From positions 1 through 12,372 of the forward strand of contig JAEZEM010000047.1 in assembly GCA_023417745.1 (NCBI GenBank): a DNA stretch of 12,372 nucleotides. Reading direction: 5' to 3'. Origin of the DNA: Pseudomonadota bacterium. GTDB taxonomy: Bacteria > Desulfobacterota > Desulfovibrionia > Desulfovibrionales > Desulfovibrionaceae. The position numbers and the translations under genes were made by a program. The notes under the pieces are model-generated. The model saw nothing but the letters and a program-made list of their open reading frames with translations, was not told the origin of the DNA and did not search any database. This document shows, piece after piece, positions 6,305-12,258 of the stretch; the first letter of the stretch is position 1, and the number at the start of each line of letters is the position of its first letter.

Positions 6305-7456
6305 TCAGATGGCCGGGTCGAGGAGCAAATTGTCGCGGTGCACGGCTTCTTCGTAGGCGGCCTCGCCGAGCACCTGGGCGATGCGTGTGCTTTTGAGTCC
6401 CATGATCTTGCGCAGATCCGAGGAGGCGTAGTTGCACAGCCCCAGGGCCACAACCTCGCCGGACACCGCCGCCACCCGCACCATGGAGCCGACCGGGAAC
6501 TCGCCGGCCACGTCCACGATGCCGGCCGGCAGCAGGCTTTTGCCCTTGTCGCGAAGCGCCCGCACCGCGCCGTCGTCGACGGTCAGCGTGCCTTGGGGCT
6601 CATGGTGGTAGGCCAGCCAGAACTTGCGCCGGGTGATGGGCTTGCAGCCGGAGAGAATAAACGTGCCCACGCCCTCGTCGCCAAAGGCCTGGGTGAGCGC
6701 TCCGTCCTCGCGCCCAGCCAGGATCAGCGTCGGCACGCCGAGCTGGGCCACGCGCCGGGCCGAGAGCAGCTTGGAATACATGCCGCCGGTGCCCAGGGTG
6801 GTCTTGGCCCCGCACATGGCGTCGAGGTCGAGATCGGCGATGTTGTCGATGCAGGCCATGGGCGTGGCGGCCGGATTCTCGTCCGGGTTCTCGGCGAACA
6901 CGCCCCGGGCCGAGGTCAGGTTGACGAACAGGTCGGCCCCGACCGTGCCCACGAGCAGGCCGGCCAGGCAGTCGTTGTCGCCGTAGACCAGCTCGGAGAT
7001 GGCCACCGAGTCGTTTTCGTTGATGACCGGCACCGCGCCGAGATCAAACAGCGTCGACAGGGTGTTGCGCAGATTGAGGTAGCGCTCGCGGTTGTCCAGG
7101 TCGTCGCGGGTCAAGAGCACCTGGGCGGCGATGCGGCCGTGGCGGGAAAATTCCTGGTCATAGGCGTGCATGATGCGGCTTTGGCCGATGGCCGAGGCGG
7201 CCTGCCGGTGGGGCAGAAACGACGGATCGTAGCGCCCGGCCAGCACGGCCCGGCCGGCGGCCACCGCGCCGCTGGAAACCAGCAGCACTTCGCGGCCCGA
7301 GGCCACCAGTTCGGCGATCTGCCGGGCCAGGGAGGCGATGACCAGGGATTCCACGCCGTCCGGGCCGGCCAGGACGGCGCTGCCGACCTTGATGACCACC
7401 CGGCGGGCCTGGGACATGACTTGCCGGCGCTTCTCGCGCCAGTCGCACTGGGCCAT
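6305..7456 (-). CDS. proB: Glutamate 5-kinase
   Basis: Phosphorylates L-glutamate with ATP to give glutamyl 5-phosphate, the first and normally proline-inhibited step of proline biosynthesis in the cytoplasm. The 383-residue product has the amino-acid kinase fold: IKVGSAVL (22-29), SSGAVAAG (61-68), NENDSVA (146-152), YGDNDCLAG (158-166) and GTGGMYSKLLSA (222-233). A C-terminal PUA domain occupies about 288-365, as in the long E. coli type (367 residues). The start at 7456 has AAGGAGG four to five bases upstream; a second Met 13 codons in (7417) lacks a comparable site. No proA, proC or obg lies in this window. A small unknown gene precedes it by 81 bases in the same direction. The identification is secure. 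Confidence 0.97.
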   Translation of the reverse strand: MAQCDWREKRRQVMSQARRVVIKVGSAVLAGPDGVESLVIASLARQIAELVASGREVLLVSSGAVAAGRAVLAGRYDPSFLPHRQAASAIGQSRIMHAYDQEFSRHGRIAAQVLLTRDDLDNRERYLNLRNTLSTLFDLGAVPVINENDSVAISELVYGDNDCLAGLLVGTVGADLFVNLTSARGVFAENPDENPAATPMACIDNIADLDLDAMCGAKTTLGTGGMYSKLLSARRVAQLGVPTLILAGREDGALTQAFGDEGVGTFILSGCKPITRRKFWLAYHHEPQGTLTVDDGAVRALRDKGKSLLPAGIVDVAGEFPVGSMVRVAAVSGEVVALGLCNYASSDLRKIMGLKSTRIAQVLGEAAYEEAVHRDNLLLDPAI

Positions 7457-7502
7457 GGGCCCTCCTTCTCGCGTGGCTGGCGGGGCCTGCCCGCCTGGGA
7501 AT

Positions 7503-7521
7503 GACGACGCGTCGCGTCGTC
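7503..7521 (-). repeat. Hairpin just upstream of proB
   Basis: GACGACGC (7503-7510) and GCGTCGTC (7514-7521) are perfect eight-base arms around a three-base loop, in the 81-base gap between the small unknown gene and proB. No T-tract follows in the - strand direction, so a terminator is not supported. It could be an mRNA processing or protection structure or a protein-binding palindrome. Confidence 0.4.
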
Positions 7522-7537
7522 TTGTTGGTTACGGCTC

Positions 7538-7762
7538 TTAGGCCTTAGCATCGGCAATGACGCCGCGCGCCAGCTCGGCCTGGGCTTCGGTCCGGGCCGC
7601 GGGCGCTCCAAGCGGGCCGCTGGCCGCCCCGTGGCGGGCGGCAAAAGCGGCGTCGGCCGCGCCGGCGTCGGCGGCGGTCTCCTTGATCACCCGGTCAAGC
7701 CAGGGCTTGTATTCGGGGATCACGGGCAAAAGGGGCGGCAACGGCTCGGGCCTGTCGGCCAT
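7538..7762 (-). CDS. Small Ala-rich hypothetical protein
   Basis: A 74-residue frame beginning MADRPEPLPPLLPVIPEY. GGAG (7774-7771) lies eight bases before the ATG. The N-terminal third is Pro-rich, and the rest is polar and Ala-rich, likely helical (PWLDRVIKETAADAGAADAA). There is no signal peptide, membrane segment or metal-binding motif. I do not recognise a family. It sits 81 bases upstream of proB in the same direction and may be co-transcribed with it. A stronger AAGGAGG at 7797-7791 is out of useful range of this start (28 bases), which lowers confidence in the exact start. The frame could be fortuitous in such GC-rich DNA, but the spacing to proB and the usable ribosome site argue for a real gene. 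Confidence 0.6.
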   Translation of the reverse strand: MADRPEPLPPLLPVIPEYKPWLDRVIKETAADAGAADAAFAARHGAASGPLGAPAARTEAQAELARGVIADAKA

Positions 7763-7817
7763 AGGGGCGGCTCCATGCCTTGGGACGTTGCCTCCTTCTT
7801 ACAACCTCGCCCGCCCC

Positions 7818-7908
7818 CCGGCAAGGCAGTGCCGGGCCGTGTCGACGACGAACAGACCTGACCAATTTTGACGGCAGCAGAATTGACCGCTCATCTTTGC
7901 CTTGCCGG
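7818..7908. repeat. Eleven-base inverted repeat at the left edge of the low-GC segment
   Basis: CCGGCAAGGCA (7818-7828) and TGCCTTGCCGG (7898-7908) are perfect inverted copies separated by 69 bases. The left copy also overlaps a local hairpin, CCCGGCA (7817-7823) with TGCCGGG (7830-7836). No gene was found between 7763 and 7908. This gap must hold the promoter of the small gene/proB and any terminator of the reductase transcript, but no clear -35/-10 or T-run was found. Confidence 0.4.
7826..7839 (+). repeat. Left copy of 14-base direct repeat flanking the NmrA/AraC segment
   Basis: GCAGTGCCGGGCCG occurs here and again at 10303-10316 in the same orientation. The two copies bracket about 2.46 kb of visibly lower GC. 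Such a word could recur by chance in GC-rich DNA; only its position at both compositional edges makes it notable. Confidence 0.45.
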
Positions 7909-8043
7909 TTATTTCTTCGCAGCCTCTTTCATTTTCTTGGCATTATCCCGGGACTCGCCTCATGACGTATCACGTGAGCAGAAAAGTCCATGCGCGGACA
8001 TGGCTTCCTTGAATCCTTCAAGGGCGTACCAAGCACGCGTCAT
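7909..8043 (-). pseudogene. Small reading frame coupled to the reductase gene, interrupted by in-frame TGA
   Basis: The ATG at 8043-8041 overlaps the reductase stop as ATGA, the classic translational-coupling arrangement. The frame encodes 27 codons (MTRAWYALEGFKEAMSAHGL, then FCSRDTS) to a TGA at 7962-7960. It then continues in the same frame for 16 codons (GESRDNAKKMKEAAKK) to a TAA at 7911-7909. The charged, Lys-rich end reads like a genuine C-terminus, so a small gene broken by a nonsense mutation is plausible. The alternatives are a real 27-residue peptide or chance. Selenocysteine read-through is not supported, because no convincing SECIS-like hairpin follows the TGA. The family is not recognised. 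Confidence 0.35.
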
Positions 8044-8951
8044 GGCATCTCGGTCTTTATTCGCGGCGCCCATTGTTCCCGGATGAACGCTTCGAGGTCC
8101 ATCCGCTCGGCGTCTTCGAGCGAATGGGGCCACAGCGTGCGCAGTCGACCGGCGTTGATGCTCTCGACCACCTCAATCATCAGTTCGGTAATATTTTCGG
8201 AACACCCCGCGCGCGCCAATTTTCGCCGAAACGTTTCCAGGGATTCCATCGTGTAGGGCAACAGGGGACGCCCAAGAATTTCGCCAAGAATCGACGCTGT
8301 TTCAAGCATGTCATTTGCGCGGGGGCCTTTAACCTCTCGACACGATTTTCCTTTAAAGTCTAAGTGTTGCAGGGCATTGGCAGCTGCCTCGCCCACATCG
8401 CGCGTGGCCACGAACGGAAGCTGTATGGAAGGCTGAAACGGACCTGCCAACGCGCCTCCTTCGATATGGAAGGAAAAGAGATTTTCCATGAAATACCCCG
8501 CGCGCAGGGCCAGGAAATTGAGTCCCGCAATTTGTCCAAGACGCTCTTCCAGTCGGTGCAACCCTGCCACGGGACCGTTTCCTGCCGACATCTCCGCGCC
8601 CCAGCTGCTAAGCCCCACCGCATGGGATACGCCAGATCGCTCCAGGGCCATGCCGAGGTTGTCCACGAGCGTATCCTGGTATCCTCGAAAATCCGGATGA
8701 TCAGGAATGTAATTGGGTTGCAGCATGACATAGGCCGCATCGGCCCCGATAAAAGCCGCCTGCAGCGCGTCGGCGTCCAACGGCTCGACCAGACAAACCT
8801 CTGCCCCTAACCGCGCCAGCGGCTCCAGTCGTTGGGCGCTTCGCCCGAGCACGCGAACCCGGGCTCCCGCCTCCAGCAAGGCTTGCGACACGATGTTTCC
8901 CGTCCGGCTGGTCGCACCTGCAACAACATACGTGATCTTCACCATGGTCAT
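8040..8951 (-). CDS. NmrA-like NAD(P)-binding protein (atypical short-chain dehydrogenase/reductase)
   Basis: Starting at 8951, the product is 303 residues (MTMVKITYVVAGATSRTG). The ATG two codons later (8945) is equally possible, since AAGGAAGGG (8960-8952) could serve either. The frame to 9188 is rejected as non-conserved. A Rossmann nucleotide-binding motif GATSRTG lies at 12-18. The rest fits the NmrA/SDR_a5 group: LGRSAQRLEPL (35-45), LSSWGAE (114-120), LNFLALRAGYFMENLF (144-159) and FVATRDVGEAA (180-190). Members bind NAD(P) and act as small-molecule or quinone reductases or as redox sensors; the substrate is not predictable. It is divergent from the AraC regulator, which probably controls it. 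GC content is lower than in proB and other neighbours, suggesting acquisition. Confidence 0.88.
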   Translation of the reverse strand: MTMVKITYVVAGATSRTGNIVSQALLEAGARVRVLGRSAQRLEPLARLGAEVCLVEPLDADALQAAFIGADAAYVMLQPNYIPDHPDFRGYQDTLVDNLGMALERSGVSHAVGLSSWGAEMSAGNGPVAGLHRLEERLGQIAGLNFLALRAGYFMENLFSFHIEGGALAGPFQPSIQLPFVATRDVGEAAANALQHLDFKGKSCREVKGPRANDMLETASILGEILGRPLLPYTMESLETFRRKLARAGCSENITELMIEVVESINAGRLRTLWPHSLEDAERMDLEAFIREQWAPRIKTEMP

Positions 8952-8966
8952 CCCTTCCTTGAGGTT

Positions 8967-9050
8967 GGTCCGAGCAGTCCGCGCCTGACGCGCGCTTCGT
9001 ACTCCTCCGGGAGGGAGACCGCGCTGTCGGCATGAAGCCGTTCTCGGACC
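8967..9050. promoter_or_regulatory. Inverted repeat in the divergent reductase/AraC intergenic region
   Basis: GGTCCGAG (8967-8974) and CTCGGACC (9043-9050) are perfect eight-base inverted copies in the 250-base divergent gap (8952-9201). A shorter palindrome, CCTCC-G-GGAGG, lies at about 9004-9014. The gap must contain both promoters, but no convincing -35/-10 pair was found on either strand. A role as regulator-binding sites is speculative. Confidence 0.25.
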
Positions 9051-9201
9051 GTGAGTTCTTGCCCCGACAAATACTTGCTCCGGGAAGGGTGGGCGATACC
9101 GGATTCCGACAATGTCATGCCTATTCCTCTCAGCCCGCCAACCTGCTAAAGGATCACGGGACAGGCTAACCACGTAATGGCCTGCCAAAGAAAGTCACAA
9201 C

Positions 9202-10092
9202 ATGCCTGAAGAATTTAAAAAAATAATGGCGAGTCTGGCTATCCGAGAGGGCGAATCTCCAAGCGCCTTGCCCGGAGTCAGCTTTTCGCGTCACAGCCGG
9301 TCGCAGCCCCGCGCTCCAGCCATCTACCAGCCCGGCGTGGTTATTTTGAGCCAGGGGTGCAAGCGCGGGTATCTCGGCCCCGAAGTCTACACATACGACG
9401 CGAACAACTATTTAGTTTTAGCCGTGCCCCTGCCCGCCGAATGCGAGGTCATCGCCAGTCCGCGGGAACCCATGATTTCCATGCGCTTGGATGTTGACGC
9501 CGCCATGGTCGCTGATTTGCTGTTGGCCATGAACGGCAACGAACCGCGTGCGTTGCCCTTGCCCAAAGGCGGCATCGCACCGACCCCCTTGACCTTGGAT
9601 GTTCGCGAAGCCGCGACCCGCTTAGCGCGCGCCCTGGCCTCGCCCATGGACAGCCGCGTGCTGGCCCCGGCTTTGGCCAAGGAGTTGTTATACCGCGTCC
9701 TGCTTGATGCACAGGGCGGCCTGTTGCAAACCCTGGCAACGAATCAGGGAAATTTTGCGCGCATCGCCGATGTCCTGCGCCGCATCCATGCGAATTGCGC
9801 CACGCCTCTGGGAATCGACGATCTCGCCAGCCAGGCGGGCATGAGTCCAGCAACCTTGCATCGTCATTTCAAAGCCGTGACGTCAACCTCGCCGATGCAG
9901 TACGTGAAGGCCATCCGGCTGCATAAAGCCCGCATGCTCATGGTTGCCGACGGCATTGGCGTAGCCATGGCGGCCGCGTCTGTAGGATATGAAAGCTCGT
10001 CGCAGTTCAGTCGAGAATACAAACGTTTTTTCAAAACGACCCCGGTTGCGGACGTCGCCAGATGGCGTGTCGGCAACATGGCCATCCCTTGA
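9202..10092 (+). CDS. AraC-family transcriptional regulator (AraC_N plus two-helix-turn-helix domain)
   Basis: A 296-residue protein with an N-terminal AraC_N-type cupin region (about 23-180: YQPGVVILSQGCKRGYLG, YDANNYLVLAVPLP). The C-terminal AraC/XylS DNA-binding domain (about 185-288) has a first HTH at IDDLASQAGMSPATLHRHFK (205-224) and a second at GVAMAAASVGYESSSQFSRE (253-272). This layout is that of the YqhC group, whose E. coli member activates an aldehyde reductase gene; an electrophile-responsive activator is therefore a reasonable guess. It is divergently arranged with the NmrA-like reductase, the likely target. The ribosome site before 9202 is weak (AAAGAAAG). Codon choice is less GC-biased than in the flanking genes, for example TTA and GTT codons near the N-terminus. 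Confidence 0.92.
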   Translation: MPEEFKKIMASLAIREGESPSALPGVSFSRHSRSQPRAPAIYQPGVVILSQGCKRGYLGPEVYTYDANNYLVLAVPLPAECEVIASPREPMISMRLDVDAAMVADLLLAMNGNEPRALPLPKGGIAPTPLTLDVREAATRLARALASPMDSRVLAPALAKELLYRVLLDAQGGLLQTLATNQGNFARIADVLRRIHANCATPLGIDDLASQAGMSPATLHRHFKAVTSTSPMQYVKAIRLHKARMLMVADGIGVAMAAASVGYESSSQFSREYKRFFKTTPVADVARWRVGNMAIP

Positions 10093-10171
10093 TCGAAATT
10101 CGGCGGAATTGCTGCTGCGCCATTCGCCGAGATCAAGAAACCGACGCGTGCCGCCTGAGCGTGCTGACCAC

Positions 10172-10220
10172 GAAGCAACCTCCGGCTGGCGGTTTGCCGT
10201 TTCAGGGCCTTTGTTGCTTC
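10172..10220 (+). repeat. Inverted repeat downstream of the AraC gene
   Basis: GAAGCAAC (10172-10179) and GTTGCTTC (10213-10220) are perfect inverted copies 33 bases apart, about 80 bases after the AraC stop. The interval can fold further (for example GGC with GCC). No T-run follows, so termination is uncertain. No supported gene was found in 10093-10366; the short open frames there look fortuitous. Confidence 0.35.
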
Positions 10221-10296
10221 TGTCGCGAAAGCGGGAGTGGATTGTCGAGATTGCTGGCCAGCGTGATCCGGCTGCGCACCCAGACGTGAAGACGGG

Positions 10297-10346
10297 GCTC
10301 TAGCAGTGCCGGGCCGCTTTTCAAACCGGGCCGGCGCTGCTAGAGC
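10297..10346 (+). repeat. Strong 16-base-pair hairpin upstream of the ComB-family gene
   Basis: GCTCTAGCAGTGCCGG (10297-10312) pairs with CCGGCGCTGCTAGAGC (10331-10346), 15 Watson-Crick pairs plus one G-U, around an 18-base loop. The right arm ends eight bases before the ribosome-binding site of the next gene. No T-tract follows. It could terminate or process the AraC transcript, or form a 5' leader structure for the phosphatase gene. Its left arm contains the right copy of the 14-base direct repeat. Confidence 0.55.
10303..10316 (+). repeat. Right copy of 14-base direct repeat flanking the NmrA/AraC segment
   Basis: Identical to 7826-7839 and in the same orientation. It marks the point where high GC resumes before the ComB-family gene. 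It overlaps the left arm of the large hairpin, so its identity could reflect a shared structural repeat rather than an integration scar. Confidence 0.45.
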
Positions 10347-10366
10347 TTGGGCCGGGAGGATTTGTC

Positions 10367-11098
10367 GTGCGCATACGGATGTTGGAGCTTTTGACCGGCG
10401 CGGCCGAGGCTTCGGGCCTGGCCGTGGTCATCGACGTGTTTCGGGCCTGCACCGTGGCCTGCCACGCCCTGGGCGGCGGCGCGGCGCGCATCCTCCCGGT
10501 GGACAGCATAGAAGAGGCCCTGGCGCTTAAGGCCGCCAATCCCGAGGCCATCCTGGCCGGGGAGCGGCAATGCCTAAAGCCCGCCGGTTTTGATTGCGGC
10601 AACTCGCCAAGCGAACTGGCCGCCTTCGACCTGGCCGGGCGCACGGTCATCCACGCCACCAGCGCCGGCACGCGTGGCATTGTCGCGGCCATGGGCAGCG
10701 CGGACCGGGTCATCACCTGTTCGTTTGCCAACATGGGGGCCACGGCCCGGGCCATCGCGGCGGCAAACCCCGAGGTCGTCTCCATCGTGGCCATGGGCAA
10801 GGCCGGCTTGGCCCCGGCCCCGGAAGACAAGCTGTGCGGCATGTACCTGGCCAACCTGCTCCAGGGCGTGCCCAACGCCTTCGCCGCCATCCCGAGGTTC
10901 CTGCGCGGCACGGCCAGCGCCGAAATCTTCTTCGGCGACACGGCCATTGTGCCCGAAGCCGATTTCGACCTGTGCCTGACCCTTGACGCCTTCGACTTTT
11001 TCATCGAAGCCGTCCGCGACGACAACGGCCGGCTGACGCTCACGCGTCGCGACGCGCCGCCCGTCCCGGACCAGCCCGACATGCCGGCTCCAGCCTAA
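10367..11098 (+). CDS. comB: 2-phosphosulfolactate phosphatase family protein (ComB)
   Basis: Starts at GTG 10367, six bases after GGGAGGA (10354-10360); the first in-frame ATG (10379) is too far from that site. The 243-residue protein carries the ComB family pattern: VVIDVFRACTVACHALGGGA (20-39), GER (65-67), GFDCGNSP (74-81), ATSAGTRG (97-104), SFANMGATARA (119-129) and PEDKLCGMY (152-160). The family hydrolyses 2-phosphosulfolactate to sulfolactate and phosphate with Mg2+, a step of coenzyme M synthesis in methanogens; bacterial members serve sulfolactate metabolism or unknown roles. No other sulfolactate gene is in the window, so the actual substrate is uncertain. HD-GYP follows after 71 bases on the same strand and may be co-transcribed. 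Confidence 0.88.
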   Translation: MRIRMLELLTGAAEASGLAVVIDVFRACTVACHALGGGAARILPVDSIEEALALKAANPEAILAGERQCLKPAGFDCGNSPSELAAFDLAGRTVIHATSAGTRGIVAAMGSADRVITCSFANMGATARAIAAANPEVVSIVAMGKAGLAPAPEDKLCGMYLANLLQGVPNAFAAIPRFLRGTASAEIFFGDTAIVPEADFDLCLTLDAFDFFIEAVRDDNGRLTLTRRDAPPVPDQPDMPAPA

Positions 11099-11169
11099 GC
11101 CGCGACGGTCGAAAAAAGCAGTACGGTCGCCGTCACGGACCAGACCGGGCACACAGGAGCGCACACGGC

Positions 11170-12147
11170 ATGTTGAGCAAGGCGTCGATGCGGGAAGAGC
11201 AATTTTTCGCTGTCTCGCCCATGATGATCTTCCCCCAGACCCTGGGCCGATTCCGGGTCTTCATCCGCCAGGCCGGCCGGTTCGTGCTCTACGCCGCCGA
11301 AAACGAGCAGTTCACCCCGCGCCACCGGCAAAAGCTCCACGACGCCGGCGTGACCGAGGTCTACATCCGGGGCGAACAGCGCCCGGATTTCAACCAGTAC
11401 ATCGAAAAGCACCTGCCGCAGATCCTCACCGACGAAAAAATCCCCGTGCCCGAGCGGGCCAAGGTGCTCAGCGGCACGGCCGAAGCCGTGGTGCGCGACG
11501 TGTTCGAAACCCGCCTGCCCAAGGGCTTGGGCAAACGCGAATTCTCGCGGGTGGTGAGCCTGGTGGAACGCGCCCTCGAATTCCTGGCCTCCAACGAATC
11601 CCTGCGGGCCATGGCCGCCCTGGCCTCCCATGATTATTCGGTGCACACCCACAATGTGCAGGTGTTCGTCTACACCGCCGCCATCCTGCAAACCATGAAG
11701 GTCGACGAATACACCATGGTCCAGGCCGGCATCGGCGCGCTGCTCCACGACATCGGCAAAACCCGGGTGCCAAACGCCATTTTATCCAAGCCCGGGCCGC
11801 TGACCCCGGACGAACGCCTGATCATCAACACCCACCCGGTCAAGGGCGTGGCCCTGTGCCAGGATGTGGGCCTCACGCCCACGGCCACCCAGGGCATTCT
11901 CATGCACCACGAGCGGGCCGACGGCTCGGGCTACCCGGGCGGGCTTGCCGGCGCCCTCATACCCGACCACGTCAAGGTGTTGACCGTGGCCGACGTCTAC
12001 GACGCGCTCACCAGCAAACGCCCCTACGCCGAGGCCATGCCGCCCTTCCAGGCGCTGCGCCTCATGCGCGAGGAGATGGCCAACCACTTCGACATGGACG
12101 CCTTCAAGCGGCTGGTGCTCATCTTAAGCGACGCCAAGATGGTGTAA
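11170..12147 (+). CDS. HD-GYP domain cyclic-di-GMP phosphodiesterase
   Basis: A 325-residue cytoplasmic protein. AGGAG (11155-11159) precedes the ATG by ten bases. An uncharacterised N-terminal region (about 12-140) precedes a complete HD-GYP domain: HDYSVHTHNV (154-163), LLHDIGK (191-197), THPVKG (221-226), HHERADGSGYPGGL (246-259) and VADVYDALTSKRPY (273-286). All expected metal ligands and the GYP signature are present, so it should be catalytically active, degrading c-di-GMP to pGpG or GMP and so favouring motility over biofilm. The N-terminal part has no membrane segment or recognisable receiver domain; it may be the input module. The tandem ACGGTCG repeats at 11105-11111 and 11123-11129 upstream are of unknown meaning. 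Confidence 0.94.
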   Translation: MLSKASMREEQFFAVSPMMIFPQTLGRFRVFIRQAGRFVLYAAENEQFTPRHRQKLHDAGVTEVYIRGEQRPDFNQYIEKHLPQILTDEKIPVPERAKVLSGTAEAVVRDVFETRLPKGLGKREFSRVVSLVERALEFLASNESLRAMAALASHDYSVHTHNVQVFVYTAAILQTMKVDEYTMVQAGIGALLHDIGKTRVPNAILSKPGPLTPDERLIINTHPVKGVALCQDVGLTPTATQGILMHHERADGSGYPGGLAGALIPDHVKVLTVADVYDALTSKRPYAEAMPPFQALRLMREEMANHFDMDAFKRLVLILSDAKMV

Positions 12148-12192
12148 TGCCGATTGCATTGCTCAAGCGAAAACACATTGCAAATAACAAAT

Positions 12193-12201
12193 TGATATAA
12201 T
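12193..12201 (+). promoter_or_regulatory. Extended -10 promoter for the terminal gene
   Basis: TGATATAAT is a perfect extended -10 (TG-N-TATAAT) in an AT-rich stretch unlike the rest of the window. No good -35 sits 16-18 bases upstream, as is typical for extended -10 promoters. Transcription should start near 12207-12209, at the left arm of the inverted repeat. Confidence 0.65.
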
Positions 12202-12208
12202 TTTCTAT

Positions 12209-12240
12209 TTATACAACACAATTGTCGTTATGTTGTATAA
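12209..12240 (+). promoter_or_regulatory. Inverted repeat over the transcription start (putative operator or 5' hairpin)
   Basis: TTATACAACA (12209-12218) and TGTTGTATAA (12231-12240) are perfect ten-base arms around 12 bases. They lie directly after the extended -10 and before the AAGGAG ribosome site (12248-12253). The symmetry suits a dimeric repressor that blocks initiation. Alternatively the arms could fold as a 5'-terminal hairpin in the mRNA. Confidence 0.6.
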
Positions 12241-12258
12241 GAGGGACAAGGAGACGGC

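Noticed and set aside
6216..6437. Extended N-terminus of the DUF1254 protein from 6437
   Set aside because: It would overlap the proB end in another frame with low-complexity sequence; the Met at 6215 has a strong ribosome site.
6197..7504. 435-codon + strand frame opposite proB
   Set aside because: It mirrors proB codons (His/Gly/Ala-rich product) and has no family resemblance, while proB on the other strand is certain.
7720..7776. 18-codon leader-peptide frame with ATG 14 bases after AAGGAGG (7797-7791)
   Set aside because: Spacing is too long for efficient initiation, the frame overlaps the small gene out of phase, and it shows no run of regulatory codons (for example Pro codons that would fit proB attenuation).
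7960..7962. Selenocysteine at the in-frame TGA
   Set aside because: The following 30 bases contain only a short self-complementary TCCCGGGA that cannot form a proper stem-loop at the right spacing, and no Sec-type redox motif surrounds it.
8952..9188. Extended N-terminus of the NmrA-like protein
   Set aside because: The Rossmann motif normally begins a few residues from the start, as it does with 8951 or 8945; the extension runs through the likely divergent promoter region.
10062..10303. Short + strand frames after the AraC gene
   Set aside because: No ribosome site, Arg/Cys-rich composition without motifs, and they begin inside the AraC gene.
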